Assembly (NCBI GenBank): GCA_951813065.1
Contig: CATOTH010000002.1
Location: 930,001-994,000, forward strand
From: an uncultured Bryobacterales bacterium
GTDB taxonomy: Bacteria > Acidobacteriota > Terriglobia > Bryobacterales > UBA6623
Direction: 5' to 3'
DNA: 64,000 nucleotides
The notes beneath the pieces are model-generated. The model worked only from the letters and a program-made list of their open reading frames with translations, ran no database searches and was not told the DNA's origin. Shown in pieces: positions 1 through 7,842 of the stretch. The stretch's first letter is position 1, and each line of letters begins with the position of its first letter. Made by a program: the position numbers and the translations under genes.

Positions 1-1736
1 AACTCGAAGATGGTGCTGCGAGTGCTCGGATCCAGGGCATCGGACGACAAGCCCGCCAGCGGGTCGAGCAGGTCCGGGGCAACGATGCTGAGCCGGACGT
101 TGCCCGGGGGGGTGAAACGATGCTGGCTATAGGTCGCTGTGAAGACTTCTCCATAGTGCAGACCGTACGCCCCGCGCAAGACCCCGCCGGGCGTGCGGTA
201 GGCGAATCCGAACCGGGGACCGAAATTGTTGCAGTCGCAGCCGAAAGGGAGCTCCGACAGCGCGTTGACCTCCGTGGGGCTTGTCATGGTCTCGTAGCGC
301 AGGCCGAGGCTCAGTGTGAGATCTCGGCGAGCCGTCCATGTGTCCCCGGCGAAGAGCTGGGTGCGCCAGCGCCGGAAGCCTCGATGGGGCGTCCCGAACG
401 ATTGCGAGATCCGGCTTGGCGTGCCGAGCCTGAGGTTGGTGACCATGTCGCGGCCGAAATTCGACGTGAACATGATCATGCCGAGATGGCCGCTGCTCTC
501 GATTCCGTTCAGCTGCTCGCGCGTGACGCCCAGCCCGGCGCTGACCCGATGATTGCCCTTCGTGGTGGTGAGCGCTCCCGCATAGCTGAAGAAGTTCTGG
601 ACCCGGTCGTACGGAATGCTCGACGAACCTCCCAGGGTCTCGAGCTGTCGGCCGGTGAGGATCAATGGTCCGAGCGCCGTTTCGTCCTGCACGATCAGGG
701 AGGTTACCCTGCGGAACCGGGCCGACACATCGCTGGTGGTCGCCGGGGACCAGGCCCGGTTCCAGGTCAGGCGGGCGTCGTGAGAACCGGTCGTGGTGTT
801 CGGATTCTGGCCCTGGACCAGCTGGAACGCCTCCACGTGCTGTTTCCGGAATCGGTACTCCGCCAGGGCGCGGTCGTCGGTTCCGAGCGGCAGGTCCAAG
901 CGACCGCCCGCCGAATCGTTGTCGATTTCCTGGGGCGCATTGGTGTTGTGCGCCCGGGGGTTGATGTCGGGCCGATTGGGTGGCTCGGTAGGGAAGGACT
1001 CCAGAATCCGGCCGACCATCGCCCGTAGCGCCGGATCCTTGGCTAGTGGGACGCGTTCTTCCGGCAGCAGGATGAGCACGTTCCCGTTGACGTTGCCGCG
1101 GTTGCGCTGCTGGCTCAAGTCGACGGTGAAGGCCGACGCGTTCACCAGCGGGATCGAGAGCTGCGCGCCGTAGTCGTTCTTGCGCGCCGGCTGGACCGCG
1201 CCGACCTGGAAGAACGAGCGAGCGGAGAACACGCTATTGCCGTGGGTGGCGTAGACGGATCCGTGAAGGTCCCGTCGCGCGAGCGGAGCTGCGTGAATCT
1301 GCCGGGAGGGGGGATTGCCGAACTCGCTGCCGAAGTACCCTTGGGCCGCGTCGAATTCCTGAACGATCATCGCGCTCGTGCCCATGCGGATATTGAGTTC
1401 CTTCAGGACGTTGTTGTCGACCAGCGTGAGCTGGACGTTTTCGTTGCGGCGGCTCTCCCCGGACTCGGCGTCCACTTCGCCGAGAAGATTGAGTTGCGTG
1501 CGCTCGCTGCTTGCAGGCTCCTCGCCCACACCTCCAACCGAGCCCGCTGTTCCAGAGGAGGGCGCGACCTGGAGCGCCGTGACCTGACCTGCTGGCGCCG
1601 ATCTGTCTGGAGCCTCGTTCGGGCCCTGCTCCCCGGCGGCCGTCAGGTTGCCGGCCAAAGCGCCCGCCCCGATGAGCAACCACGCGACCGCCTGCACCGG
1701 CCGGGCTTCAACCCGTGGCAAATGGATCAGTCCCAT
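1..1736 (-). CDS. Oar-like TonB-dependent receptor, partial (3' end outside window)
   Basis: On the minus strand an ATG at 1736 opens a frame that I translated without a stop down to about position 660 and that appears to stay open to the left edge (about 578 codons). The N-terminus is signal-peptide-like, with a hydrophobic run AVAWLLIGAGALAG. The downstream text has beta-barrel receptor character: YGAQLSIPLVNASAF, then long alternating strands rich in Asn, Gly, Thr and aromatic residues, and a segment DTWTARRDLTLSLGLRYE typical of the barrel of Oar-like proteins of Acidobacteria. The role inferred is outer-membrane uptake or surface binding of an unknown ligand. No Shine-Dalgarno sequence is obvious before 1736, so the exact start is uncertain. 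It is divergent from purB with about 144 bp between them. Confidence 0.7.
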   Translation of the reverse strand, partial: MGLIHLPRVEARPVQAVAWLLIGAGALAGNLTAAGEQGPNEAPDRSAPAGQVTALQVAPSSGTAGSVGGVGEEPASSERTQLNLLGEVDAESGESRRNENVQLTLVDNNVLKELNIRMGTSAMIVQEFDAAQGYFGSEFGNPPSRQIHAAPLARRDLHGSVYATHGNSVFSARSFFQVGAVQPARKNDYGAQLSIPLVNASAFTVDLSQQRNRGNVNGNVLILLPEERVPLAKDPALRAMVGRILESFPTEPPNRPDINPRAHNTNAPQEIDNDSAGGRLDLPLGTDDRALAEYRFRKQHVEAFQLVQGQNPNTTTGSHDARLTWNRAWSPATTSDVSARFRRVTSLIVQDETALGPLILTGRQLETLGGSSSIPYDRVQNFFSYAGALTTTKGNHRVSAGLGVTREQLNGIESSGHLGMIMFTSNFGRDMVTNLRLGTPSRISQSFGTPHRGFRRWRTQLFAGDTWTARRDLTLSLGLRYETMTSPTEVNALSELPFGCDCNNFGPRFGFAYRTPGGVLRGAYGLHYGEVFTATYSQHRFTPPGNVRLSIVAPDLLDPLAGLSSDALDPSTRSTIFE

Positions 1737-1880
1737 CGATCAGGCCAAGAGGATTGACTTTGACGGCGGGGGCTCAGCAGTGCCCGCCCAGAGTCTCCAA
1801 CCTATTAGGATAGCCGTCCTCCGGCGATTCCGCGATGGATGCGGTTCGTCTCGTCTCTCGACCTGCGAGAAGATAAGGCG

Positions 1881-3194
1881 ATGATTGCTCGCTACACGCG
1901 ACCCGCGTTGGGCCTCATCTGGTCCGAACAGAACAAGTATCGCCAGTGGCTCGAGGTCGAGTTGAGGGCCTCCGAATCGCTCGCCGAGCTCGGCGAGGTG
2001 CCTCGCGAGGCGGCGATCGCATTGCGGCAGCATGCCGGATTCGATGTGGCCCGCATTGAGGCGATCGAGGCCGAGGTGCGGCACGACGTCATCGCTTTTC
2101 TCACTTCCGTGTCGGAGAAGATGGCCGAGGCCGGTGCTGCCGAGCATTCCCGCTGGTTCCACTACGGACTCACCTCCAACGATGTTGTGGATACAGCCCA
2201 AGCCCTGTTGCTGAAACAAGCATCCGAGCCGATCAGCGAACAGCTCGCGGAACTGCATGGCATCTTGCGAGAGCGGGCGTTCGAGTTCAAGAACACCGTG
2301 ATGGTTGGGCGCACGCACGGCGTACATGCCGAGCCGACGACGTTTGGATTGAAACTGGCAGTTTGGTACAGCGAGATCGGTCGGCACATCGAGCGATTCG
2401 ACGCCGCCAGAGAGCAGATGCGAGTGGGGAAGCTCTCGGGGGCCGTCGGGACCCTGGCGCACATCAGCCCGGAAGCGGAGGCGAGGATTTGCTCCAAGCT
2501 GGGACTGCTGCCAACCGCGGTCTCCACCCAGGTAATCCAGCGCGACAGACACGCCCACTACGTCTCGAACTTGGCGAACATCGCGGCCACGATCGAGAAA
2601 ATCGCTGTCGAGGTGCGCCACTTGCAGCGCACCGAAGTGCGGGAGGCGCAGGAGTACTTCTCCAAGACGCAGAAGGGCAGTTCGGCGATGCCGCACAAGA
2701 AGAACCCGATCGTCTCGGAACAGCTCAGCGGTCTGGCTCGCGTCGTCCGCGCGAACGCGGTTGCGGCTTTCGAAAACGTTGCCCTATGGCACGAGCGGGA
2801 CATCTCCCACAGTTCGGTCGAACGCGTGATTTTGGCCGACTCGACGACGCTTGTCGACTACATGCTCGCGAAGACATGTGACCTGGTTCGCCGGCTGCTC
2901 GTCTACCCCAAGCGAATGGCCAAGAATCTTGAATCGAACGGAGGCCTCGTGTACTCGGGCCAGCTTCTGTTGGAGATCGCGTCCAAGGGTGTGCTGCGTG
3001 AGAAGGCCTACCGGTGGGTGCAGCGGAACGCCCTGAGGGCGTGGGAAGAGGACGGCAGTTTCAGGGACCTGGTCGAGCAAGATGAAGAGATCCGTGCTGT
3101 GCTTGGTCCCGAGGACTACGACCGCGCATTCTCCCTGGAGCGGCAGTTGAGGAACGTTGACGCGATTTTCGAAAGGGTCTTCGGTTCGCAATAG
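1881..3194 (+). CDS. purB: Adenylosuccinate lyase PurB
   Basis: This is a cytosolic enzyme of purine synthesis that splits fumarate from SAICAR and from adenylosuccinate. The 437-residue product carries the fumarase/aspartase superfamily signature SSAMPHKKNP at 268-277. It also has MVGRTHG (141-147, with the conserved His146) and HYGLTSNDVVDT near residue 94. Length matches the shorter Bacillus-type PurB. I start it at the ATG at 1881, just after AAGG, because the family begins close to the motif RYTRPALG; an in-frame ATG at 1839 would add 14 unconserved residues. A TAGGAT box at 1806-1811 could be its -10 element. No operon partner follows directly. Confidence 0.96.
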   Translation: MIARYTRPALGLIWSEQNKYRQWLEVELRASESLAELGEVPREAAIALRQHAGFDVARIEAIEAEVRHDVIAFLTSVSEKMAEAGAAEHSRWFHYGLTSNDVVDTAQALLLKQASEPISEQLAELHGILRERAFEFKNTVMVGRTHGVHAEPTTFGLKLAVWYSEIGRHIERFDAAREQMRVGKLSGAVGTLAHISPEAEARICSKLGLLPTAVSTQVIQRDRHAHYVSNLANIAATIEKIAVEVRHLQRTEVREAQEYFSKTQKGSSAMPHKKNPIVSEQLSGLARVVRANAVAAFENVALWHERDISHSSVERVILADSTTLVDYMLAKTCDLVRRLLVYPKRMAKNLESNGGLVYSGQLLLEIASKGVLREKAYRWVQRNALRAWEEDGSFRDLVEQDEEIRAVLGPEDYDRAFSLERQLRNVDAIFERVFGSQ

Positions 3195-3477
3195 GGACAG
3201 TCAAGACAGTGCCCGGGCGGCTTGTGCCAGCTACAGCCCGATGACGGCACTTGACCACCATGCAGGCTTTGACGGTGATGCCGCAAAGCTGGTGAAGGGA
3301 GAGACTGCCTGCTAGCTGGTTCGAGCCCGCATCGCACGATGGCTTGGCGGCTGCTACCGGTCCGCCGCTCTCTCTTCGCTGGGTATCTGAACTGCTATTG
3401 ATCGATCGGGGAACTCGCGCCCGTGGTGGACTCTGCCCGCGTCTGCGCCCAGTGTGCCCTGGGTGTGATGAACTCGA
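3195..3477. other. Intergenic region after purB
   Basis: This is 283 bp between purB and the convergent coiled-coil gene. I see no convincing ORF, tRNA or strong terminator hairpin. A string resembling a tRNA T-loop near 3317 does not fold as a T-arm. Confidence 0.5.
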
Positions 3478-3828
3478 TTATTTCGGCACATACCCTGCTG
3501 CAACCAGCAGGCCTCCGACCGTCGCCAGCAAGCCCAGGATCCAAAGCAGCATTGTGAGCCTGGAGTTGAGTGCCTCGAACTTGAAGTTCAGTGCTTCGAA
3601 CTTGGAGCCGAGGCCCTCGAATTTGGAGTTCAATTCAGTTCGCAGAGCGCCGTTCTCAGCGCGTATTGCGCTGATATCGGCACGCATGACCTCCAACACT
3701 GACGTGATGTTGTGGCTAGCCACCTCCAAGATTCTTTCTGCTGCATTATATGCCACCTCATGACTGGCTGGGGACGCCATGAAAGCATCGACAATCGGTT
3801 TGATGGAAGGTGTTTTCGGTTCGGGCAT
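3478..3828 (-). CDS. Small coiled-coil protein with C-terminal membrane anchor
   Basis: This 116-residue product has a soluble N-terminus (MPEPKTPSIKPIVDAF), a helical middle and a coiled coil made of near-identical seven-residue units (SKFEGLG, SKFEALN, FKFEALN). It ends in a hydrophobic anchor (MLLWILGLLATVGGLLVAAG) with a four-residue tail. This resembles the general plan of DUF1640/CCDC90-like membrane coiled-coil proteins, but I cannot assign a family. The start is well supported: AAGGAG sits about six bases before the ATG at 3828. The gene stands alone beside an AT-rich patch unlike the rest of the window. It is probably an oligomeric, membrane-attached protein of unknown role. Confidence 0.75.
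   Translation of the reverse strand: MPEPKTPSIKPIVDAFMASPASHEVAYNAAERILEVASHNITSVLEVMRADISAIRAENGALRTELNSKFEGLGSKFEALNFKFEALNSRLTMLLWILGLLATVGGLLVAAGYVPK
3571..3633 (-). repeat. Tandem 21-nt repeats inside the coiled-coil gene
   Basis: Three consecutive 21-nt units (3571-3591, 3592-3612, 3613-3633), with a partial unit before them, encode the repeated heptad [SF]KFE[AG]L[GN]. The units differ at several positions. Expansion or contraction by 21 nt would keep the frame and lengthen the coiled coil by two helical turns. Confidence 0.7.
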
Positions 3829-4265
3829 TGAGTCTCCTTTTTCGGTCAGACGGACAGATTGCGTGAATTAGTGAAATCTATGTGGGATCACCTTTAATTC
3901 TACTCTATTTATTCTATTATAATTCTTTTATTTACCGCCAATAGGCTGCTGATGTCATTCGTTGAATTGTGCCGCCCGACAACTCAAGTGCGCTTGCCCA
4001 GCGCTTGAGTGCCGGCATTGGGATATTGCCAGTCGACCCGTCCCGCGCGAACAAGCCCCACCACCGGTTTCGGACGGCCGTGCCAATGCCCCTCCCGATC
4101 GTCACGCTGACAGCTCTCGAACGCGGCCAACAAGCCGTCAGCCCAACTCGTCAGCCGATGCGACCGATTCGAAGACGCATGAAGGACCTGGTGGACCTCC
4201 CGCGCCTGGCACTGTCGCAGCAAGGGACCTCGTGCTATCCATCCAGGCTGCGGGATCGCTATTGG
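3829..4265. other. Intergenic region with AT-rich upstream patch
   Basis: These 437 bp hold no gene I can support. Positions 3881-3940 are strikingly AT-rich and contain, on the minus strand, a perfect TATAAT (3916-3921), a plausible -10 box for the coiled-coil gene at 3828; no clean -35 is visible. A bulged inverted repeat (CTCAAG at 3981, CTTGAG near 4004) lies further on, without a T-run. Confidence 0.45.
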
Positions 4266-5180
4266 CTAGCTGCCAGAATCGGAGGCGTCCGGCTCGACGA
4301 CTACGCCCACCATGTCCTCGAACAGCTTGAAGGCCGCAATGATGTCTTCGTCGCCGTGCCCTTGCGCGATGCCAGCGCTGAGCAACTCGTGGACCAAGCT
4401 GGTCGATGGCAGCGGAACACCGAGTTCGCGGCCGGACTCGAGCATGAGCCCGATATCCTTACGCAACCATTTCAAGGGAAATGCTGGTGTGAAGTCGCGC
4501 TTGAAGAGGAACGGAGCCTTGAAGGCGACGAGGCCGGACTTAGCGGCCGAGTTGTCGATGATGTCGAACATCAGTTTCGGATCCAGGCCGCCCTTCTTGG
4601 CAAGCACCATGCATTCGACGAACCCTTGCAGCGTGTTCGCAAGAACCAGGTTCTGGGAGAGCTTGGCCTGCAGCCCCATGCCCAAGTCGCCGCAGTAGTA
4701 CAGGTTCTTGCCCATGCATTCGAAGTAGGGCCGGACAGCGTCGAAGACCTGCTTGTCGCCTCCGACCATGAACGTCAACGTCCCGCTGTTCGCTCCGGGT
4801 GTCGAGCCGGAGCAAGGACTGTCGAGGTACGAACAGCCCTTGCCAGCGAACTTGCCGGCAATGCGTCTCGCCGTGGCTGGACCGATGGTGGAGCAGTCCG
4901 CGATCATCGTTCCAGCCTTGACGCCGGCGAGCACCCCGTCGGCTCCGGTGAGGACCTCTTCGGACATCGCCGAGTCGCCCACGCAAAGGAAAATACAGTC
5001 GGCGAACTCTCCGACCTGGGCGGGCGTCTCGCAAAACCGACCGCCCGGATTCGAGGCCGCGAGATCCTTGGCCTTTGATGTGGTGTGGCTCCAAAGCGCC
5101 ACCTCGTGACCGTTCGCCAAGAGGTGCTCCGCCATGGGTTTGCCCATGAGACCGAGCCCGAGGAAGCCGAGATTCGCCAT
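4266..5180 (-). CDS. Beta-hydroxyacid dehydrogenase (HIBADH / tartronate-semialdehyde reductase type)
   Basis: This 304-residue NAD(P)-dependent oxidoreductase belongs to the 3-hydroxyisobutyrate dehydrogenase superfamily. The dinucleotide motif GFLGLGLMGKPM sits at residues 5-16, the substrate-binding stretch LDSPCSGSTPGANSGTL at 118-134 (usually D-x-P-V-S-G-G), and the catalytic Lys172 with Asn176 in GLQAKLSQN. The substrate is not decided by sequence; tartronate semialdehyde is attractive because glyoxylate reductase, glycerate kinase and GlcE genes occur in the window. The start has no Shine-Dalgarno sequence, but a TACAAT box lies 8 nt upstream, so the transcript may be leaderless. It is divergent from the next gene. 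Confidence 0.9.
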   Translation of the reverse strand: MANLGFLGLGLMGKPMAEHLLANGHEVALWSHTTSKAKDLAASNPGGRFCETPAQVGEFADCIFLCVGDSAMSEEVLTGADGVLAGVKAGTMIADCSTIGPATARRIAGKFAGKGCSYLDSPCSGSTPGANSGTLTFMVGGDKQVFDAVRPYFECMGKNLYYCGDLGMGLQAKLSQNLVLANTLQGFVECMVLAKKGGLDPKLMFDIIDNSAAKSGLVAFKAPFLFKRDFTPAFPLKWLRKDIGLMLESGRELGVPLPSTSLVHELLSAGIAQGHGDEDIIAAFKLFEDMVGVVVEPDASDSGS

Positions 5181-5188
5181 AAGTGAGC

Positions 5189-5194
5189 ATTGTA
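5189..5194 (-). promoter_or_regulatory. Candidate -10 box, leaderless start
   Basis: Minus-strand TACAAT ends 8 nt before the ATG at 5180, and no ribosome-binding site intervenes. This fits a transcript starting at or next to the start codon. Confidence 0.45.
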
Positions 5195-5382
5195 TCGGAC
5201 GGACCCGGCCGGATCATGCCTTGGGAAGGCGTGCAGCCGGCCAGGAGCACCCCGCCTCCCGAACCGGTAGCGGACGTATTTCCGGACCCGACATCGTCCA
5301 AAGCAGACAGCTGGAGAGCCCCTAGCGGGGACGGTTCGGTGGAGGCGGGTCTCAACGCTTCCCTGTGAGAAAATACTCATCC

Positions 5383-6357
5383 ATGCAGCGGGCGGTCTTG
5401 ATCAGCAAGCACATCTACCGAGAAGCCGTCGACTACCTGGCGGGGCGTGTCCAACTGGACTATCACGACTCTGATGATGGCCTCCCGTCCGCCGATCTTC
5501 TTGCCCGCCTTGCCGACAAGGACGGCCTGATCTGCCAGCTGACCGACCGGATCGACGCCGCACTCATGGACGCCGTTCCCAACGTGAGGGTTGTGTCGAA
5601 CGTCGCCGTGGGATTCGACAACATCGATATTCCTGCCGCGACCGAGCGAGGCGTCATTGTCACGAATACTCCCGGCGTGTTGACTGACACGACTGCGGAC
5701 TTGGCGTTTGCCTTGATCCTGGGTGCCGGGCGGAGGCTGGGGGAGTCGGAACGATACCTGCGGGCGGGTCGGTTCCGGCAGTGGCGGATCGATCTCCTCA
5801 CCGGATGGGATATCTGGGGGTCGACCCTCGGTGTGCTCGGCATGGGCCGCATTGGTCAGGCGGTCGCCCGCCGAGGGCGGGGATTCAACATGCGCGTGCT
5901 GTACTACGACCCTTTGCGCCAAAGCGAGGACCTCGAGCGCGAACTGGGGATCGAATACGTCTCTAAGGACGAACTTCTGGCACAAGCCGATTTCCTCTCG
6001 CTGCATTGCGCCCTGACGGCGGAAACGCACCACCTGATTGGGGCGGATGAACTGTCGGCGATGAAGTCCACGTCCGTCTTGGTGAACACCTCACGGGGGC
6101 CGGTCGTCGACGAAGCCGCGCTCGCCGACGCCCTTGAGTCCGGCGTGATCGCAGCTGCCGGCCTCGATGTCTTCGAGCACGAGCCCGAGGTCCATCCCAA
6201 GCTGCTCCGCCTCGAGAATGCCCTGATCGTGCCGCACATCGCGAGTGCGTCAATCGCGACGCGTACCCGCATGTGTGTGATGGCTGCCGAGAACGTGGTT
6301 GCCGGGCTGGCTGGCCATCGTCCGCCCAATATCGTCAATCCAGAGGTGCTCGACTGA
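5383..6357 (+). CDS. gyaR: D-2-hydroxyacid dehydrogenase, glyoxylate/hydroxypyruvate reductase
   Basis: This 324-residue protein reduces glyoxylate to glycolate or hydroxypyruvate to D-glycerate with NAD(P)H. Domain order is the usual one: split catalytic domain (1-100 and 285-324) around the NAD-binding Rossmann domain with GVLGMGRIG (150-158). The catalytic residues are visible: Arg238 in NTSRGPVVDE, Glu267 in LDVFEHEPE and His285 in VPHIASAS. I chose the ATG at 5383 (MQRAVLISKH) because family members begin there; an in-frame GTG at 5365 is an alternative. The stop codon overlaps the beginning of the glycerate kinase gene, so both act on glycerate and are probably translated together. Confidence 0.92.
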   Translation: MQRAVLISKHIYREAVDYLAGRVQLDYHDSDDGLPSADLLARLADKDGLICQLTDRIDAALMDAVPNVRVVSNVAVGFDNIDIPAATERGVIVTNTPGVLTDTTADLAFALILGAGRRLGESERYLRAGRFRQWRIDLLTGWDIWGSTLGVLGMGRIGQAVARRGRGFNMRVLYYDPLRQSEDLERELGIEYVSKDELLAQADFLSLHCALTAETHHLIGADELSAMKSTSVLVNTSRGPVVDEAALADALESGVIAAAGLDVFEHEPEVHPKLLRLENALIVPHIASASIATRTRMCVMAAENVVAGLAGHRPPNIVNPEVLD

Positions 6358-7676
6358 AACCGACGGAACCGAAACAGACACTGCTCCGATGGCTCTCGCA
6401 GACTCTGGACGAGGCGTCGCTGGACCGTGTGATGGCGTCCAAGGTGATGCGCCGCGGCAACCACCTCGTCGTAGCTGGCGAGGAGTTCGATGTCACCAGT
6501 CCTCGCCGGATCTTTGTTGCTGGCATCGGCAAGGCGGCGCTCCCGATGTGCGAAGCGCTTGCCCCGCTACTCCCCTCGACTGCTTTCGCCGCACTTGTCG
6601 CTCCGGACCCCTCGGATTTCTCGCGGCAGGAGTTCCGCATTTTCTCGGGCGGGCACCCGTACCCCAACCTGGATAGCGAGATTGCCGCCAGCTATGTGCT
6701 GGCGATCGCCGAGGGTCTGACTTCGGAAGACATGTTCATCTGCAATCTCTCGGGCGGGGGGTCCGCGATCTGCGAGCAAGCGCTGCCCGCGGATGTCTCG
6801 CTGCCGGACTTGCGGGCCTTCTACGAAGTGCTGGTGACTTGCGGAGCGAACATCGTCGAGATGAACATTCTTCGCAAGCACCTCTCCCGGATCAAGGGTG
6901 GGCGGCTTGCGGCGGCGGCCGCGCCGGCGCGCCAACTCACTCTCTATGTCTCGGACGTGCCTCCGGGCGAGCCGTCCACGGTGGCTTCGGGACCGACCAT
7001 GCCGGACGAGAGCACCTGCGACGACGCTTACGCCACGGCCGAGAGGCTCGGTATCGTGTCCCGGTTCCCCAAGTCGATTCGAAAGCGCTTCGAGGAGCGA
7101 ACGCTTCAGGAGACTCCGAAGCGTGGTTCTCCGGAATTTGCCCGGAGCCGATGGATCTGCCTGCTGGACAACTTCGCTGTCTTGGAAAGCGTCGAAGCCA
7201 AGGCCCGTGACTCCGGATGGGTCTTGGAGCGCGACATGAGCGTGGACGACCAGCCCGTCGAGGATGCCGCCGGGGCACTGATCGATCGCTTGGTGGCGTT
7301 GACGGGAAGCACTTCTGGACGGACGGTTGCCGTCACGAGTGGCGGGGAACTCAGCAGCCCCGTCAAGGGTGATGGCATGGGCGGGCGCAATCAGGCGTTT
7401 GTGTTGTGTGCTGCCAGAATGCTCGCGGCCAGAGGCGTCCGGGCTACTGTTCTGAGTGCGGGAACCGACGGGATCGACGGAAACTCTCCGGCGGCCGGTG
7501 CGGTCGCCGACCACACATCGGTCGCGAGGGCAGAGGTGCTCGGAATGGATGCGGAGGACTTCGAGCAGCGCTCCGATTCCTACCGGTTCTTCAAGGGATT
7601 GGGCGATTTGATCGTGACCGGTCCGACCGGCAACAACGTCAGGGACGTGCGTATCTTGGTTGCCGAACCTTCCTAG
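6354..7676 (+). CDS. Glycerate 2-kinase (DUF4147/MOFRL family)
   Basis: This enzyme phosphorylates D-glycerate to 2-phosphoglycerate, feeding lower glycolysis. Motifs include IFVAGIGKAALPM, FSGGHPYPN, NLSGGGSAI, LRKHLSRIKGGRLA and YVSDVPPGEPSTVASGP in the DUF4147 part, and SGGELSSPVKGDGMGGRNQ leading into the C-terminal MOFRL domain. The start is odd. Homology-like sequence (LLRWLSQTLDEASLDRVM) begins immediately after the gyaR stop. In frame there, only a CTG at 6354 (overlapping TGA as CTGA), an ATG at 6273 (85 bp inside gyaR) or GTG/ATG at 6429/6432 (losing conserved residues) are available. I report 6354 with low certainty for the start and high certainty for the family. Confidence 0.88.
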   Translation: MKPTEPKQTLLRWLSQTLDEASLDRVMASKVMRRGNHLVVAGEEFDVTSPRRIFVAGIGKAALPMCEALAPLLPSTAFAALVAPDPSDFSRQEFRIFSGGHPYPNLDSEIAASYVLAIAEGLTSEDMFICNLSGGGSAICEQALPADVSLPDLRAFYEVLVTCGANIVEMNILRKHLSRIKGGRLAAAAAPARQLTLYVSDVPPGEPSTVASGPTMPDESTCDDAYATAERLGIVSRFPKSIRKRFEERTLQETPKRGSPEFARSRWICLLDNFAVLESVEAKARDSGWVLERDMSVDDQPVEDAAGALIDRLVALTGSTSGRTVAVTSGGELSSPVKGDGMGGRNQAFVLCAARMLAARGVRATVLSAGTDGIDGNSPAAGAVADHTSVARAEVLGMDAEDFEQRSDSYRFFKGLGDLIVTGPTGNNVRDVRILVAEPS

Positions 7677-7842
7677 GAGGGACAGCGCCGGGTGACAGGC
7701 AGGGTGTCCGCTACCTCGGTCACCATCCTTCGTGCCCATGCTATCGTGGCTCTCGATCCTGGAGTGCTTGATCTGCGAGGTCGGCGCTACCGGGTTTGGT
7801 CCAGAGAGTTGGCGGGCGGTTGTCCGTCTTTGGAGGAGGCAA

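Noticed and set aside
1740-2696. Long open frame antisense to purB
   Set aside because: It mirrors purB codon by codon, has Arg/Leu/Gly-rich low-sense text and no motif. purB is certain.
3300-3340. tRNA-like T-loop text (GGTTCGAGCC)
   Set aside because: The flanking bases do not form a five-pair T-stem, and no acceptor or anticodon arm is found around it.
3969-5078. 369-codon plus-strand frame over the beta-hydroxyacid dehydrogenase
   Set aside because: Shadow of a high-GC gene on the other strand; no recognisable domain.
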